From Providencia sp. (GTDB lineage: Bacteria; Pseudomonadota; Gammaproteobacteria; Enterobacterales; Enterobacteriaceae): DNA of 64,000 nucleotides. The stretch covers positions 90,039 to 154,038 of the forward strand of contig NZ_DOEH01000010.1 of NCBI RefSeq assembly GCF_003533305.1. Reading direction: 5' to 3'. A program made the position numbers and the translations under genes. The notes beneath the pieces were generated by a model. That model saw only the letters and a list, made by a program, of their open reading frames with translations. It ran no database searches and was not told the DNA's origin. Positions 55,441 through 64,000 of this stretch are shown here, piece by piece (within the stretch, counting starts at the first letter, position 1; each line of letters opens with the position of its first letter).

Positions 55441-55878
55441 TTAAGCTTCTCTCTCCCAGAGGAGCTTAGTACCAAAACCTAATTTATTATCGACCATTTT
55501 AACCTTTTGTAAGCAAAGCTGCCAAACGGGTAGTTTCGCTGTCAATGCGATAGGAAAGCGCTGGCAATAAGCCGCTCTAGCCTGTTGTTCAACAACACCG
55601 TCAAGTACTTCAATGCTTCCTGTGAATTGAACACCCTGAATTTTACTCACCTCTTTAGTTTGTGCCGAAACTGTACCTGCAACTTGCGGGTTAGCTAGCA
55701 TCAATTTGCCATGGGTCGAATTTGGGTCAGTCATTAGAATTAAGCTCATCACTTGCGCATCAAATGCATAATAACAACTGGCAGGCCAGATATCATATTC
55801 ATGATAAGTAAATAAAGAAAAGACGTGTTGGCGGGAAAAATAGCGCTGAATATGTTTTAGAGATTGTTCTGGCGTCAT
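55441..55878 (-). CDS. yhbP: UPF0306 protein YhbP (FMN-binding split barrel)
   Basis: 145 residues. It matches YhbP in length and in conserved parts: SRQHVFSLFTYHEYDIWPASC, VAGTVSAQTKEVSKIQGVQFTG and NKLGFGTKLLWERE. The fold is that of pyridoxamine-phosphate-oxidase-like flavoproteins; the reaction is not known. In E. coli it sits with yhbQ/yhbS, as here with a DUF1471 gene and repeats in between. Confidence 0.88.
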   Translation of the reverse strand: MTPEQSLKHIQRYFSRQHVFSLFTYHEYDIWPASCYYAFDAQVMSLILMTDPNSTHGKLMLANPQVAGTVSAQTKEVSKIQGVQFTGSIEVLDGVVEQQARAAYCQRFPIALTAKLPVWQLCLQKVKMVDNKLGFGTKLLWEREA

Positions 55879-56278
55879 AGCGTTTTCCTGATTAACCCGT
55901 TCAGAACAAGCTTTTGGGAGATTCCCCTTAAGCTTGTTTAAACTGTTCTGAACGTAGGCGTAAATTCGCTATTACTATACTCTAAATACTTAAAATTTTT
56001 ACTCAGAATAATTTGAGTATTACTCTAAATAATTCGAGTTGTAGCTAGGCGGCAAGTGAACGAGACGCTAGGAGCATACACAAGTATGTAACTAGTGCGA
56101 ATGAACACGGCCAACAACGCTACGGCTCGAAGTATGACGAGTAACAGATTTACTCTAAATAATTCGAGTTGTAGCTAGGCGGCAAGCGAATGAGGCGCTA
56201 GGAGCATACAAAAGTATGTGACTAGTGCGAATGAACGCGGCCAACAACGCTACGGCTCGAAGTATGACGAGTAAAAGA
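55879..56278. other. 400-bp gap holding an inverted repeat and tandem repeats
   Basis: No gene. It holds an imperfect inverted repeat (55898-55954) and then two tandem copies of a 130-bp repeat (56021-56280). Confidence 0.7.
55898..55954. repeat. imperfect inverted repeat upstream of yhbP
   Basis: CGTTCAGAAC (55898-55907) pairs with GTTCTGAACG (55945-55954), and overlapping AACAAGCTT (55905-55913) pairs with AAGCTTGTT (55930-55938), making an interrupted long hairpin directly upstream of yhbP. No T-run. Confidence 0.6.
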
Positions 56279-56280
56279 TT
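56021..56280. repeat. two tandem copies of a 130-bp palindromic repeat
   Basis: Copies at 56021-56150 and 56151-56280 differ at a handful of bases. Each begins TACTCTAAATAATTCGAGTT and ends GAAGTATGACGAGTAA-AGATT. Each is broadly self-complementary: CGAGTTGTAGC with GCTACGGCTCG on the outside, CATAC/GTATG in the middle. It resembles the dispersed TACTCTAAATAATTCGAG repeats I recall from several enterobacteria. The second copy touches the stop codon of the DUF1471 gene. Confidence 0.9.
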
Positions 56281-56530
56281 ATTTATAGATAGCAGCAGTA
56301 CCATTCATTGAATTCTCACCGCCAGCAGAAATCACACGGAATGAAGTTGCACCAGCTTCATCAGCTTTTTTGGCTAATTGTGCGGTTAAATCATTAACGC
56401 TTACTGCACCTGTTACTGAAACATAGCCTGTTGCTGCTTTATCGGTATTTTGAACTTCAGTTGCTGCCATTGTACCGAATGAAAAAGCACCTAAAGTTAA
56501 AGCTGTAGCAAATAGTTTTGACATTTTCAT
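56279..56530 (-). CDS. DUF1471 (YhcN/BhsA-like) periplasmic protein
   Basis: 83 residues with a signal peptide (MKMSKLFATALTLGAFSFGTMA). The mature 60 residues form one DUF1471 domain (GYVSVTGAVSVNDLTAQLAKKADEAGATSFRVISAGGEN). Relatives are stress-induced periplasmic proteins affecting biofilm and surface properties; which paralogue this is cannot be told. AAGGAA lies upstream of the ATG. A CRP-like TGTGA-N6-TCATA at 56582-56597 lies 52 bp before the start and may be regulatory. Confidence 0.85.
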   Translation of the reverse strand: MKMSKLFATALTLGAFSFGTMAATEVQNTDKAATGYVSVTGAVSVNDLTAQLAKKADEAGATSFRVISAGGENSMNGTAAIYK

Positions 56531-56828
56531 AATATATTCCTTTGGTGAATTTGATTTTTAACAGGGGTTTTACTGTTTCCCTGTGATGTGGATCATATTA
56601 TGCGCTTTAATTAGAAATGAAAATTAGCTAATTTTGCTATAGTTATTCAATTTATTTGAACATGAACCTAGGTTGAGGCTTCAGATTTGTGACAGATTTA
56701 TATCAATTTCTAGTTAGAATTTAGTATGTTATAAACATTACTATTCAAGAGTATATTCGACCTTACTGCTGATATTTTTCCTTATATATCAGCACAGAAT
56801 GATAAATTTAAAGATTAAAAATAGGGTT
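56531..56828. other. 298-bp divergent promoter region
   Basis: AT-rich region between the divergent DUF1471 gene and yhbQ. Apart from the CRP-like sequence at 56582-56597, nothing specific is recognised. Confidence 0.4.
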
Positions 56829-57137
56829 ATGAAACAGAATAATTGGTATTTATACTTAATTAGGCAGAAGAACAACGCGTTATATTGTGGAATAACCACT
56901 GACGTGCAGCGACGTTTTACCCAACATAAAGAAGGAAAAGGCGCAAAAGCATTGAAAGGGAAGGCACCACTCACACTAGTCTTCCAATGTGCAGTCGGCA
57001 ATCGTTCTAGTGCATCACAAGTAGAATATAAAATTAAACAGTTGAATAAAAAGACAAAAGAAAGGCTGGTTATTAGCCAGCCTGATAATATTATTGATTA
57101 CTTAGCAAATTATACGTTATCAAAATGCGAAGAATAG
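56829..57137 (+). CDS. yhbQ: GIY-YIG nuclease-like protein YhbQ
   Basis: 102 residues from [19 protein letters not shown] fold with WYLYLI and [19 protein letters not shown] (motif Y-C-G-I, Arg and His) and KTKERLV at the end. YhbQ is reported as a DNA-cleaving protein linked to repair. Ten more codons upstream (ATG 56799) are possible since neither start has a strong ribosome site. Its 3' end overlaps yhbS by 28 bp on the other strand. Confidence 0.87.
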   Translation: MKQNNWYLYLIRQKNNALYCGITTDVQRRFTQHKEGKGAKALKGKAPLTLVFQCAVGNRSSASQVEYKIKQLNKKTKERLVISQPDNIIDYLANYTLSKCEE

Positions 57138-57613
57138 GTCACTTGACCGGTGTGATCATTCATTTCACCATTTTCAAGCCCACAAATCATAAAATGCGAT
57201 TGATGTTCTGGCCATTGACAGTGAATATCATGATTTGATGCAAGCTTAAAACCAAAGCGGCGATAATAATCAGTATCCCCTAATACCACTACTGCACCAT
57301 AACCAAACTCATTTAAGCTATCTAAGCCTTCATAAACCAGTTTTTCACCAATACCTTGGCCTTGATATAATTTACTAACAGCAAGGGGGGCTAAACCTAC
57401 CCACTGAACATCTTCACCATTAACATCCACAGGGGTGAAACCGATATAACCTATCACTTCACCATCGTCATTCGTGGCAACGACACCGAGTGTCAGCAGG
57501 CCATCTTCACGTAAATGTTGAACAAGATCCGCTTCCGATCCTGTCGGAAACGTTGCACGTAATAATCTGTCGATACCCATCGCATCAACTGGGATCTCTA
57601 CTCGGATCAACAT
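57110..57613 (-). CDS. yhbS: GNAT-family acetyltransferase YhbS
   Basis: 167 residues, as in E. coli YhbS. The acetyl-CoA signature is [19 protein letters not shown], followed by [18 protein letters not shown]. The substrate is unknown. It overlaps ubiT by seven bases, so the two are coupled; convergent overlap with yhbQ. Confidence 0.88.
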   Translation of the reverse strand: MLIRVEIPVDAMGIDRLLRATFPTGSEADLVQHLREDGLLTLGVVATNDDGEVIGYIGFTPVDVNGEDVQWVGLAPLAVSKLYQGQGIGEKLVYEGLDSLNEFGYGAVVVLGDTDYYRRFGFKLASNHDIHCQWPEHQSHFMICGLENGEMNDHTGQVTYSSHFDNV

Positions 57614-58131
57614 GAAGTTAGCGCAAGTGTTTTTTGCTCTGCGCCCTCATCTTCTTGTACTGCTTTAATCACATCCGCCAATTGAAGGAGTGTAAAACGC
57701 AATGGCGCAGGCATATTTTCAAGTTCAAAAGCATCCATTAAGTTTTTAACATACAAACCTAATTCCGTATCACCTTCAATAACTAGCCTACGTTGGAAAA
57801 ACAACGTATCTGGATCTTCTTTACGTGCAGCAATCAAAATCAAGTCATTAGCATTCCCACTGACACTTACATCAGCTTGTGCATGTTGCTTAACGACGAG
57901 AACGCCTTCTTGCAAACTAATGAACCACACTAATGCTAAATCGTTGATTGCTACTTTTAGCCATTTACCTTCAAGAAAGTCTAGCTCACCCTCTTTTACC
58001 GACTCACGAAACTGCCAACTTAATAGTTGCTCAAGTACTTGGCGTTGCAAGGCAAATGGGGTCACTTTTAAAGGTAACTTCAATAAAGAAGGCCCTTTTG
58101 TTATGAGTTGAGAACGAATTTTACCTAACAC
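57607..58131 (-). CDS. ubiT: SCP2-domain lipid carrier UbiT
   Basis: 174 residues, same as E. coli UbiT (YhbT). An SCP2/sterol-carrier lipid-binding domain (VWFISLQEGVLVVKQHAQADVSVSGN) thought to hold ubiquinone precursors. Together with UbiU and UbiV it supports ubiquinone synthesis without oxygen. Divergent from ubiUV over 287 bp. Confidence 0.92.
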   Translation of the reverse strand: MLGKIRSQLITKGPSLLKLPLKVTPFALQRQVLEQLLSWQFRESVKEGELDFLEGKWLKVAINDLALVWFISLQEGVLVVKQHAQADVSVSGNANDLILIAARKEDPDTLFFQRRLVIEGDTELGLYVKNLMDAFELENMPAPLRFTLLQLADVIKAVQEDEGAEQKTLALTSC

Positions 58132-58418
58132 AATACTGACTCCCGTATCAATTATTGGTCCGTTTCCGCATAACTACTGGGTTGGAGTAGCAGCTTAAGT
58201 TGTGACTTAATTTATGATAGCTATCTTGCCAAAAAAATACATTATTAGCTTGATCCTATATCAATTTTTACTCATCTCGCCAATATTTATTTTTTAACTT
58301 GCAGACCCTAGCAACGAATACTGATAGCCATTAACAATTTCTCTGCTCTAAATCAAAACCGATAACAGACCATTTGATTAAAATATGCTGTTGTGAAATC
58401 GATACAGGGATAGATGTA

Positions 58419-59414
58419 ATGGAATTACTTTGCCCAGCAGGAAGCCTGCCAGCCTTAAAAGCGGCGGTGGATAATGGTGCCGATGCGGTTTATATTGGAC
58501 TCAAAAATGATACCAATGCACGTCACTTCGCAGGATTAAATTTTACTGAAAAAAAACTGCATGAGGCAGAGCGATATATCCATAGTCGTAAACGTAAATT
58601 ACATATTGCGATTAATACATTTGCCCATCCAGAGAGTTATCAGCGTTGGAAAGATTCCGTCGATCTTGCCGCTGATCTAGGTGCTGATGCCTTGATCATC
58701 GCTGATATTGCGATGTTAGAATATGCGGCCAATAAATATCCACATATTGAACGTCATGTTTCTGTGCAAGCCTCAGCCACAAATACTGAAGCCATACGAT
58801 TTTATGAACGTAATTTTCAAGTTCATCGTGTTGTCCTCCCTCGCGTCTTATCTATTCATCAAGTAAAACAACTCGCTAAAAATAGCCCTGTGCCTCTTGA
58901 AGTCTTTGCTTTTGGCAGCCTGTGTATTATGGCTGAAGGCCGCTGTTATCTTTCGTCTTATTTGACCGGAGAATCACCCAATACCGTCGGTGCTTGCTCA
59001 CCAGCACGCTTTGTTCGCTGGCAACAAACGCCAAATGGGATGGAATCACGCCTAAATGACGTGCTAATTGACCGCTACGAAAAAAATGAAAATGCGGGTT
59101 ATCCGACATTGTGTAAAGGCCGATATCTGGTTGATGAACAGAAATATCATGTGCTCGAAGAACCCACCAGCTTAAATACGATTGAACTGCTTCCTGATTT
59201 AATGGCAGCCAATATCGCATCAGTCAAAATTGAAGGCCGGCAACGTAGTCCTGCCTATGTGACTGAAGTAACAAGAATTTGGCGACGCGCTATCGACTGC
59301 TATAAAGCAAACCCAGAACAATTTGTAACTGACCCTAAGTGGCTGAAAGTTCTTGGTAACCTTTCCGAAGGTAGCCAAACCACTCTGGGTGCATATCATC
59401 GCAAATGGCAGTAA
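58419..59414 (+). CDS. ubiU: U32-family hydroxylase component UbiU
   Basis: 331 residues from MELLCPAGSLPALKAAV (ATG 58419), the E. coli length; 15 earlier codons are unsupported. U32 peptidase-like fold with Fe-S ligand cysteines in FGSLCIMAEGRCYLSSYL, GACSPA and YPTLCKGRY. With UbiV it hydroxylates the ubiquinone ring without oxygen. Confidence 0.93.
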   Translation: MELLCPAGSLPALKAAVDNGADAVYIGLKNDTNARHFAGLNFTEKKLHEAERYIHSRKRKLHIAINTFAHPESYQRWKDSVDLAADLGADALIIADIAMLEYAANKYPHIERHVSVQASATNTEAIRFYERNFQVHRVVLPRVLSIHQVKQLAKNSPVPLEVFAFGSLCIMAEGRCYLSSYLTGESPNTVGACSPARFVRWQQTPNGMESRLNDVLIDRYEKNENAGYPTLCKGRYLVDEQKYHVLEEPTSLNTIELLPDLMAANIASVKIEGRQRSPAYVTEVTRIWRRAIDCYKANPEQFVTDPKWLKVLGNLSEGSQTTLGAYHRKWQ

Positions 59415-59427
59415 TTAGGGGAATATC

Positions 59428-60303
59428 ATGAAGTACGCTTTAGGGTCAGTCCTCTATTACTGGCCAAAACAAACTTTGAACGATTTTTACCAACTTGCCA
59501 TGCAAAGTGAAGCTGACATTATTTACATCGGTGAAACCGTTTGCAGTAAACGTCGCGAAATGAAACCAAACGACTGGATAGAGCTTGCCCGCCAACTCGC
59601 CAGTAGTGGCAAACAAATAGTCTTAAGCTCACTAGCTTTATTGCAGGCACCTTCAGAATTGAAGGAAATCAGTAAACTGGTTGATAACGGCGAGTTTCTC
59701 GTTGAGGCACATGATTTTGGTGTAATAAACATGCTAGCAGAAAAAAAGCTTCCTTTCGTCGCAGGGCATGGCCTCAACTGTTACAACGCACAAACACTCA
59801 ATATTTTATTACGTGAAGGTATGACACGTTGGTGTATGCCTGTTGAGCTCTCACGCGACTGGCTGATAAACTTACTCAATCAATGTGACGATATTGGTAT
59901 TCACGGAAAATTTGAAGTTGAAGTCATGAGCTACGGACATCTTCCCCTCGCTTATTCAGCAAGATGCTTCACGGCTCGTTCAGAAAACAAGCAAAAAGAT
60001 GAGTGCGAAACCTGTTGTATTAACTATCCACAAGGGCGTGAAGTGCTCTCTCAGGAACAACAACAAGTCTTTATACTTAATGGAATACAAACTCTTAGTG
60101 GTTATTGCTACAATCTTGGAAACGAATTGGAGTCAATGAAAGATTTGGTTGATATCGTCCGAGTTTCCCCAGAAAGTGAGCATTCACTTGAGATACTCTC
60201 ACAATTTAAAGCCAACGAAAATGGACTTGCCCCTATCGCTATTGCAGATAAAAGCTGTAATGGTTATTGGCGACAAATTGCTGGTTTATCAATGATATCG
60301 TAA
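59428..60303 (+). CDS. ubiV: U32-family hydroxylase component UbiV
   Basis: 291 residues (E. coli 292). U32 fold, with Fe-S cysteines in ARCFTARSENKQKDECETCC and the N-terminal YALGSVLYYWPKQT. It forms a complex with UbiU and starts 13 bp after it. A hairpin without T-run follows (60317-60348). Confidence 0.93.
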   Translation: MKYALGSVLYYWPKQTLNDFYQLAMQSEADIIYIGETVCSKRREMKPNDWIELARQLASSGKQIVLSSLALLQAPSELKEISKLVDNGEFLVEAHDFGVINMLAEKKLPFVAGHGLNCYNAQTLNILLREGMTRWCMPVELSRDWLINLLNQCDDIGIHGKFEVEVMSYGHLPLAYSARCFTARSENKQKDECETCCINYPQGREVLSQEQQQVFILNGIQTLSGYCYNLGNELESMKDLVDIVRVSPESEHSLEILSQFKANENGLAPIAIADKSCNGYWRQIAGLSMIS

Positions 60304-60316
60304 TATTTAAAGCAAA

Positions 60317-60348
60317 ATAGGGCTAATAAATTATATATTCAGCCCTAT
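60317..60348. terminator. possible terminator between ubiV and the permease operon
   Basis: ATAGGGCT (60317-60324) and AGCCCTAT (60341-60348) form an 8-bp stem with a 16-base AT-rich loop, between convergent genes; AAAA on one side would give U4 on the minus strand. Confidence 0.5.
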
Positions 60349-60353
60349 CTGAT

Positions 60354-61514
60354 TTAAGATTCTTTATGATGTTTACGCCAGCGATTAAATACATGGCTAA
60401 TATGGCGTAGTTCGCCATCACGTAACATACCGATTAACACACCAATTACTGAATAAATTACGCCTAGAATTAGCATCATGACGATATCCATTAATACGTC
60501 ACTAAACGGTAATCCCATTTGATTAATCCCCGCCATAGCGCTTGTAGCCCATGTGGAAGGCAATGCAGATGCAATCATTCGAACCCAATCAGGCATCGCT
60601 TGCAGCGGCCAAATTGTCCCTGACATATAAAAGACCGGTGTTGTAATAAACGCGAGCGTTAGATAAATCATTTCGACACTACGTAAGCACTCAGTGACGA
60701 GTTTTCCTAAACCAATAACCGCTAGCAGGAAAGGAAAAGTAAGCATCCAAATTTGGTATAGTGGTGCCTCTTGTCGATAACCTAATATCCACGGCCACAA
60801 CGCGAAAAAAACAGTCGATAGAAATAACCAAATTGGAATTAACGCCGAAAGCGCACCTAAATAAACCGCCAACGGTGGCTTACCTTTTGGTGTTGAGCGA
60901 ATTGCAATACTGACTCGTACACAAGCAATTAACAATGAATGCTGTAATAACATCACCAATAAGCCGGGAAAAACAATCGCCGCAAAGCTTACACCTGGGT
61001 TATACAAAGGTTCAGTTTCACTACGTATCGGCGTAATAATAACTTTCGCTTGCTCTTTACTGTAGCCTGCATTTTGAAGAAGTTGCAGATTATAAGCGCT
61101 CAACAAAGATTGATATGCATTAGCCAGCTCTTGCTGAATTTGCCCACTCGCAAGACGGTTTGTTGCATCCCCATAAACCGGCACCGTAATATTTTTACCG
61201 CTTAAAAGGTGTTGCTCAAAATCCGTTGGAACAATAACAATCGCAAATAATTTTCTTGCAATCATATCCTGCCGAGCTTGCGCTAAATTATCATAACCAT
61301 GCAATTGCACTTTCGGCGTCGCATCTAAATCACGAATAAGTGTGCGGCTCGCCACGCTATGATCCATATCGATGACAGCTACAGGTAAATCCCACAGTAC
61401 GGGTTTTGCATACACTAAACTCATCACGCATAAAGACACCAATAACAACAACCACATAGGTTTCTCTAGCATACCCAATAGCACTTTACGGAAAGTAGCA
61501 AAATACATTGACAT
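60354..61514 (-). CDS. ABC-2-type efflux permease (YhhJ-like), second
   Basis: 386 residues: one N-terminal helix, a large periplasmic domain beginning LPVAVIDMDHSVASRTLIRDL, and five C-terminal helices (VMLLQHSLLIACVRVS onward), the ABC-2 membrane plan of YhhJ/YbhR. It overlaps the previous permease by one base and ends the operon. Likely part of an exporter for toxic or membrane-active compounds together with the HlyD-type adaptor. Confidence 0.83.
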   Translation of the reverse strand: MSMYFATFRKVLLGMLEKPMWLLLLVSLCVMSLVYAKPVLWDLPVAVIDMDHSVASRTLIRDLDATPKVQLHGYDNLAQARQDMIARKLFAIVIVPTDFEQHLLSGKNITVPVYGDATNRLASGQIQQELANAYQSLLSAYNLQLLQNAGYSKEQAKVIITPIRSETEPLYNPGVSFAAIVFPGLLVMLLQHSLLIACVRVSIAIRSTPKGKPPLAVYLGALSALIPIWLFLSTVFFALWPWILGYRQEAPLYQIWMLTFPFLLAVIGLGKLVTECLRSVEMIYLTLAFITTPVFYMSGTIWPLQAMPDWVRMIASALPSTWATSAMAGINQMGLPFSDVLMDIVMMLILGVIYSVIGVLIGMLRDGELRHISHVFNRWRKHHKES

Positions 61515-62659
61515 TAAGCGACCTCCCCTTGCATTTCGAGCCGTTTAACCAATCTTTTACGGATCAAAAATGCAGTCACTAACGGATAAATCAGCAAAAA
61601 TAGACACACTTGAATAATGCGAGAAAATGAAATTTCGCGCAAAAAGATGTCAAACATGGCATTTAATGTATGCGTAAGCGGTTCAATATTCGAAATAATT
61701 TGAGCCGGCAAAATCATTGATAATTCAGGCACCGCCATCCCAGAGAAAGCTAAGGCGATACTGACTAACATCCCGATTAAGCTGTAAGCCATAATGGCGC
61801 TTGAGGTAAAGCTAAATAGTAGTAATCCAATACTCTGCGCCGCTATCACATAGAAAAAGCCCACCATAACCATATAAAGAGGATTACCGATAACTTTTGC
61901 ATCGAAAATAGTCACTAACGCCGCGAGCTCAACAATTAATAAGGTCGTAAAAAATAAGGTATAAGGTGCCATCTTACCTAACAAAGCCATGGTAAACGGC
62001 TTCACGCTTTGTAATGTTGTGCCTCGAGACATGGTATAAATGGTACAAGTCACCACAAACAATTGCAGCATATGAATAGTCGCAGCAAATTGTTGATAGT
62101 AAATATAGCTACCACTCGGATTAAACAGACTGTCATAAGACAACGCAACCTGCGCTAGTGGCGGTAATGAACGCCCCATCGACTTAGCCATTTCTTGGCG
62201 GTACTTTGCATTAAGCTCGGCCACTAACCCACTAAAATCTTGAATCGCATAACTACCTGATGCATAAAATAATGCGTTGTAGTACATGCGCAGCTCTGGC
62301 TGACGACCTCGTAAAATATCCTCTTCAAAGTTATGTGGGATATACAACAAGGCATAATCTTTTGAACTTCCCAATCTTTTTAAAGAAGTATTTAAATTAT
62401 CATCGACGGTTTTAACATCAGCGTGAGGCCCTGCATTCAAGTCTCTAATAATTTGTCTAGAAATCGGACTATGGTTGTTATCTACCACTGAAACGGGCAG
62501 ATCCATCAAGGTTCCCTCTGAAAAGTTAGCACTAATTAGCGTAAACAACATCAAAGGAAATAACCAACTTAGCCAGTGAAATACTGGGCTGCGGATAGCC
62601 ATCTTGGTTTCGCGACTAAAGGCGTGTTCAAAGCCATGCCAAGCGAACTTTAATTTCAT
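61514..62659 (-). CDS. ABC-2-type efflux permease, first
   Basis: 381 residues with the same topology as its neighbour: an N-terminal helix, periplasmic domain with LPVSVVDNNHSPISRQIIRDL, and a C-terminal helical bundle (LVSIALAFSGMAVPELSM). The two are paralogues and probably form a heterodimer. No ATPase domain is fused. It lies 12 bp after the adaptor gene. Confidence 0.83.
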   Translation of the reverse strand: MKLKFAWHGFEHAFSRETKMAIRSPVFHWLSWLFPLMLFTLISANFSEGTLMDLPVSVVDNNHSPISRQIIRDLNAGPHADVKTVDDNLNTSLKRLGSSKDYALLYIPHNFEEDILRGRQPELRMYYNALFYASGSYAIQDFSGLVAELNAKYRQEMAKSMGRSLPPLAQVALSYDSLFNPSGSYIYYQQFAATIHMLQLFVVTCTIYTMSRGTTLQSVKPFTMALLGKMAPYTLFFTTLLIVELAALVTIFDAKVIGNPLYMVMVGFFYVIAAQSIGLLLFSFTSSAIMAYSLIGMLVSIALAFSGMAVPELSMILPAQIISNIEPLTHTLNAMFDIFLREISFSRIIQVCLFLLIYPLVTAFLIRKRLVKRLEMQGEVA

Positions 62660-62671
62660 TCCAGCACCTTT

Positions 62672-63643
62672 TTATTTATCCCAGTGCCATAACACACTCA
62701 TGCCAGGTCTTAAACCGTTCACAGGCTCTAACGGATATAGGCGCACTTCAAACGTTTTTAAATCAAAATCCCCTGTAGCTCTGGTCGCACGCTTTGTGGC
62801 GTAATCACCTTTTGGTGCAATATAACGAATTTGTGCCTCAATCAGTTTATCCCCCAAAGCAGGTACAGATAACTGAATTTTATCCCCTTTTTTTACATCG
62901 ACTAAAATATCTTCGCGTAAATTATAAATAAAATAGGCTTGAGGAATACGAATCAATGATATCAGCGGGCTACCCGCATTGAATAATTCGCCAATTTCAG
63001 CAGGGATAGGACCCACTTCACCATCTACAGGTGCTTTAACCTGTAAATCATCCACTTGTACTTGTATTTCTGCGAGTTTTTGCTCAGCTTGATTAAGCGC
63101 GGCTTCATATTGATGACGTAATTCAACACGGTCACCATGTTGGCCTTCATCTAAACGTGCCTTCGCACCTTGAACCTGCTGGAACGCCACATCTTTAGCT
63201 TTTCGCGCGCTATCCAATTCATTTGCAGAAACGTAGCCTTTACCAGAAAGACTGCTTAAACGTGCAAACTCACGAGTTGCATTTTGATACTGTGAATTTG
63301 CTTCCGCTAAAGAAGCTTGTAAGTCACGAAGGGTTTCTTCACGGGTACCATTAATCGAGAGGTCAAGCTGCGCTTGCGCCTGTGCTTTTGCTGCTTTTAG
63401 CGCTGAATATTGTGCTTGTAGCTCTGGGCTTTCTAAGGTCAATAGTAATTGCCCTTGTTTAACATCATCGCCACGCTCAACATGGCGTTCAATCACTCGC
63501 CCTTTTGCTTTTGAAGTCACGATGACTTCAGGTGCATCAACTTCACCCTGTAACAATAGATATTGATTATGGGAATGAAAAAGCGCTGCCGCTGCTATTA
63601 AGATAAGCATCAACAAAATCAGTACTATTGTTCTTTTTTTCAT
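62672..63643 (-). CDS. HlyD/EmrA-like membrane-fusion adaptor
   Basis: 323 residues. One N-terminal helix (TIVLILLMLILIAAAALF), a lipoyl half (VIVTSKAKGRVIERHVERGD), a long coiled-coil hairpin (about residues 70-185), the second lipoyl half (LQVKAPVDGEVGPIPAEIGE), and a beta-barrel domain. It bridges inner-membrane permeases to an outer-membrane channel. It is the first gene of the operon; no regulator or ATPase lies upstream within the window. Confidence 0.87.
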   Translation of the reverse strand: MKKRTIVLILLMLILIAAAALFHSHNQYLLLQGEVDAPEVIVTSKAKGRVIERHVERGDDVKQGQLLLTLESPELQAQYSALKAAKAQAQAQLDLSINGTREETLRDLQASLAEANSQYQNATREFARLSSLSGKGYVSANELDSARKAKDVAFQQVQGAKARLDEGQHGDRVELRHQYEAALNQAEQKLAEIQVQVDDLQVKAPVDGEVGPIPAEIGELFNAGSPLISLIRIPQAYFIYNLREDILVDVKKGDKIQLSVPALGDKLIEAQIRYIAPKGDYATKRATRATGDFDLKTFEVRLYPLEPVNGLRPGMSVLWHWDK

Positions 63644-64000
63644 TATTTATATGAGCCTTAAATAATAACGTAGGTAACTATCATCTCTAGAGTATGACAA
63701 TAAATGCAGTGAGATGTTAATAAAATCGTGCGGAAGATCACAAAAAGTGAGGCCTTTGTATAATATTGGAGCGATTTATTTCTTATGTCAAATAATGATG
63801 ACCTAACATAATGCGAATGTCGATTACTTAACCAACGACTTACGATATAATTGTAATTCTAATGGATGCCTACCGACAATGACCTACAAATAGCATATCC
63901 CACTAATTACATACATAAATATGTATTAGTACGAGATAGCGAAATTACCCCACAACATGAATACCACGAGCTAATGCTCTAAATAATTCATGATGTGGGT
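63644..64000. other. 357-bp right edge, diverged repeat
   Basis: No gene. It contains the promoter side of the adaptor operon and a near-perfect palindrome CTAATTACATACATAAATATGTATTAG (around 63902-63928). From 63975 on, CTCTAAATAATTCATGATG resembles the start of the 130-bp repeat family. The sequence is cut by the window end. Confidence 0.5.

Noticed and set aside
58250-58264. FNR site before ubiUV (TTGAT-N5-ATCAA)
   Set aside because: Half-sites are perfect but the spacer is five bases instead of four, which should weaken or abolish FNR binding; kept only as a note.
1-64000. CRISPR array or insertion sequence
   Set aside because: No regularly spaced short repeats and no transposase gene were seen; the tandem 130-bp units have no spacers.

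Overview
The window reads as chromosome of a low-GC enterobacterium of the Morganellaceae type, most likely Providencia or a close relative. The housekeeping proteins (ValS, PepA, NrdD, PyrB, RidA, LptF/G) are clearly enterobacterial but diverged from E. coli, the DNA is AT-rich, and the order lptG-lptF / pepA-holC-valS-yjgM / rraB / argF follows the E. coli argI-valS-pepA-leuX region. Genus is inferred from gene content and memory of family sequences, not from a search.

Layout. (1) 1-6190: a LysR-like remnant, then a complete sgc-type carbohydrate PTS operon (sgcX-B-C-Q-A-E-R) behind a perfect CRP site placed as in class II promoters. (2) About 6197-29880: a 23.7-kb genomic island inserted in the 3' end of tRNA-Leu(CAA), the leuX position. 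A P4-type integrase lies next to the tRNA, a degraded copy of the tRNA 3' end marks the far boundary, and matching 21-bp integrase arm-type sites lie just inside both ends. The cargo is a helicase-PLD protein resembling single-gene Mokosh defence, a minus-strand set of secreted/membrane/WYL genes including an IrmA-like protein, the usual CP4-like set (DUF932, ArdB/KlcA antirestriction, YfjP-type GTPase, inovirus Gp2-like HUH protein, AlpA), an AT-rich gene with a possible ribbon-helix-helix C-terminus, and a four-gene restriction-like operon: SNF2 helicase, DUF4391 protein, type III Mod, type III Res. (3) 29878-34700: leuX, a 28-residue membrane miniprotein, ampH, an unknown ORF, lptG and lptF. 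(4) 34900-42526: pepA, holC, valS, yjgM, rraB, and argF behind two ARG boxes. (5) 42644-49349: 2-aminoethylphosphonate catabolism and uptake (phnW-phnX divergent from phnR-S-T-U-V) with two near-identical palindromic operators. (6) 49408-50069: a vapBC toxin-antitoxin pair. (7) 50282-52400: pyrL-pyrB-pyrI with its attenuator, then ridA. (8) 52620-55425: anaerobic ribonucleotide reductase nrdD-nrdG behind FNR-like, NrdR-like and paired DnaA-box sequences. (9) 55441-60303: yhbP, a tandem 130-bp palindromic repeat, a DUF1471 protein, yhbQ, yhbS, and ubiT/ubiU/ubiV for oxygen-independent ubiquinone synthesis. (10) 60354-63643: an HlyD-type adaptor with two ABC-2 permeases but no ATPase in view.

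How it fits together: the core parts are ordinary metabolism, with sugar, arginine, pyrimidine, phosphonate and anaerobic regulation visible in the DNA. The island is a defence island. The candidate least well described by standard names is the four-gene operon at 18779-28132, where a conventional type III Mod/Res pair is preceded by a second large SNF2-type helicase and a DUF4391 protein. Several genes too short for routine calling (53, 57, 28 and 14 residues) and an orphan integrase-arm domain protein also deserve attention.
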